Below, in pieces: positions 63,501 through 64,000 of a stretch of 64,000 nucleotides of DNA (position 1 is the first letter of the stretch; each line of letters opens with the position of its first letter). This stretch comes from Trinickia sp. Y13. GTDB lineage: Bacteria > Pseudomonadota > Gammaproteobacteria > Burkholderiales > Burkholderiaceae. Location of the stretch: the NCBI RefSeq assembly GCF_029522115.1, contig NZ_JAKWFK010000010.1:62001-126000 (forward strand), in the 5' to 3' direction. The translations under genes and the position numbers were made by a program. The notes under the pieces were generated by a model. It was given only the letters and a program-made list of their open reading frames with translations. It had not been told where the DNA came from and searched no databases.

Positions 63501-64000
63501 TCAGGAAAGGATCTGGTCGAGCAGCAAATGCATGCCCTCGCGCCAGTCCGGAAGATAGATGCCAAACGTCTCGCGCAGCTTGCGGGTATCGAGCCGCGAA
63601 TTTGCGGGGCGCGGTGCGGGCAACGGATAAGCGCTCGTAGGGATCGCTTCGATGCTGGCGGGATCGATCTTTAGCTCGGCGCCGCGAGCCGCGGCGTTTT
63701 TGAGCACCTCGGTGGCATAGCCGTGCCAAGTCGTCTCGCCGCCGGCGGCCAAGTGATAGACGCCCGCGGGAAACGACTCGCGCCGACCATGGAGCCAGTG
63801 GCGCGAAACGATTTGAGCAGTCACGTCGGCAATCAGGGAAGCTGTCGTTGGCGCCCCGAACTGATCGGCGATCACACGCAACGTATCTCTCTCTCGCCCC
63901 AGCTTGAGCATCGTTTTCGCGAAATTTCCGCCGTGCGCTCCGGCCACCCAACACGTACGCAGCACAAGGGCCGTCCCTCCGGCCGCCTCAATGGCCTGTT
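63501..64000 (-). CDS. rmlD: dTDP-4-dehydrorhamnose reductase, N-terminus outside the window
   Basis: The frame is open to the right edge (first codons read [18 protein letters not shown]), so about 166 C-terminal residues of a roughly 300-residue protein are here. Features are [32 protein letters not shown] and [21 protein letters not shown], the normal RmlD end. It makes the last step to dTDP-L-rhamnose. RmlB is not in the window and is expected further upstream, beyond 64000. Confidence 0.93.
   Translation of the reverse strand, partial: QAIEAAGGTALVLRTCWVAGAHGGNFAKTMLKLGRERDTLRVIADQFGAPTTASLIADVTAQIVSRHWLHGRRESFPAGVYHLAAGGETTWHGYATEVLKNAAARGAELKIDPASIEAIPTSAYPLPAPRPANSRLDTRKLRETFGIYLPDWREGMHLLLDQILS

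Noticed and set aside
1-64000. CRISPR arrays, insertion sequences, rRNA genes
   Set aside because: No spaced repeats, transposase motifs or rRNA-like stretches were found on reading both strands.

Overview
The window is high-GC DNA from a Gram-negative betaproteobacterium, most likely Burkholderiaceae (Burkholderia sensu lato). The evidence is the waaC-kdoO-waaA lipopolysaccharide core block, trmB and uppP side by side, the DUF1439 and DUF2242 lipoproteins, the urt-ure arrangement and the codon use. I cannot name a species.

Layout. 1-3590: the end of a LysR regulator, a 52-residue membrane peptide gene, and a four-gene polar amino acid ABC importer on the minus strand. A 685-bp divergent region carries a good sigma-54 promoter and an NtrC-like site for that importer. 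4276-8899: a five-gene importer of the branched-chain amino acid/amide/urea (LIV) class. 8900-12626: an accessory patch of visibly lower GC with a coupled STM2901-DUF1493 pair, two decayed genes (one a broken DUF1493 paralogue) and a coupled DUF6978-like/DUF1828-like pair, ending just before tRNA-Gly(CCC). 12762-20840: housekeeping and small genes (LprI-like protein, trmB, uppP, DUF1439 lipoprotein, MFS transporter, His-rich zinc exporter, Cys-cluster protein, PIMT-like methyltransferase, rhodanese). 21201-32717: a complete urea-nitrogen module, urtABCDE then ureDABCEFG, with a sigma-54 promoter and an NtrC-like palindrome in front of urtA. 32847-36180: waaA, kdoO and waaC on the minus strand, followed by a DUF2242 lipoprotein and a phosphohexomutase.

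39074-64000: surface glycan genes in two blocks. The first, on the plus strand, has a flippase, GT2, GT4, galE and a WecA/WbpL-type initiating transferase; a minus-strand WbpM-like dehydratase and a Wzz-type protein follow. The second, a long minus-strand run entering from the right edge, is rmlD-rmlA-rmlC-(wbpO/tviB)-(wbpP/tviC)-wzx-wzy-GT2-GT4-asnB-GT4-pglC-pglD-pglE-pglF. It should supply dTDP-L-rhamnose, UDP-GalNAcA (perhaps amidated by the AsnB-type protein) and UDP-diacetylbacillosamine. So there are two initiating transferases of different families, two flippases and two 4,6-dehydratase paralogues within 25 kb.

Nitrogen is a second theme: three importers, urease, and two sigma-54/NtrC-type control regions argue for a set of genes switched on in nitrogen limitation.
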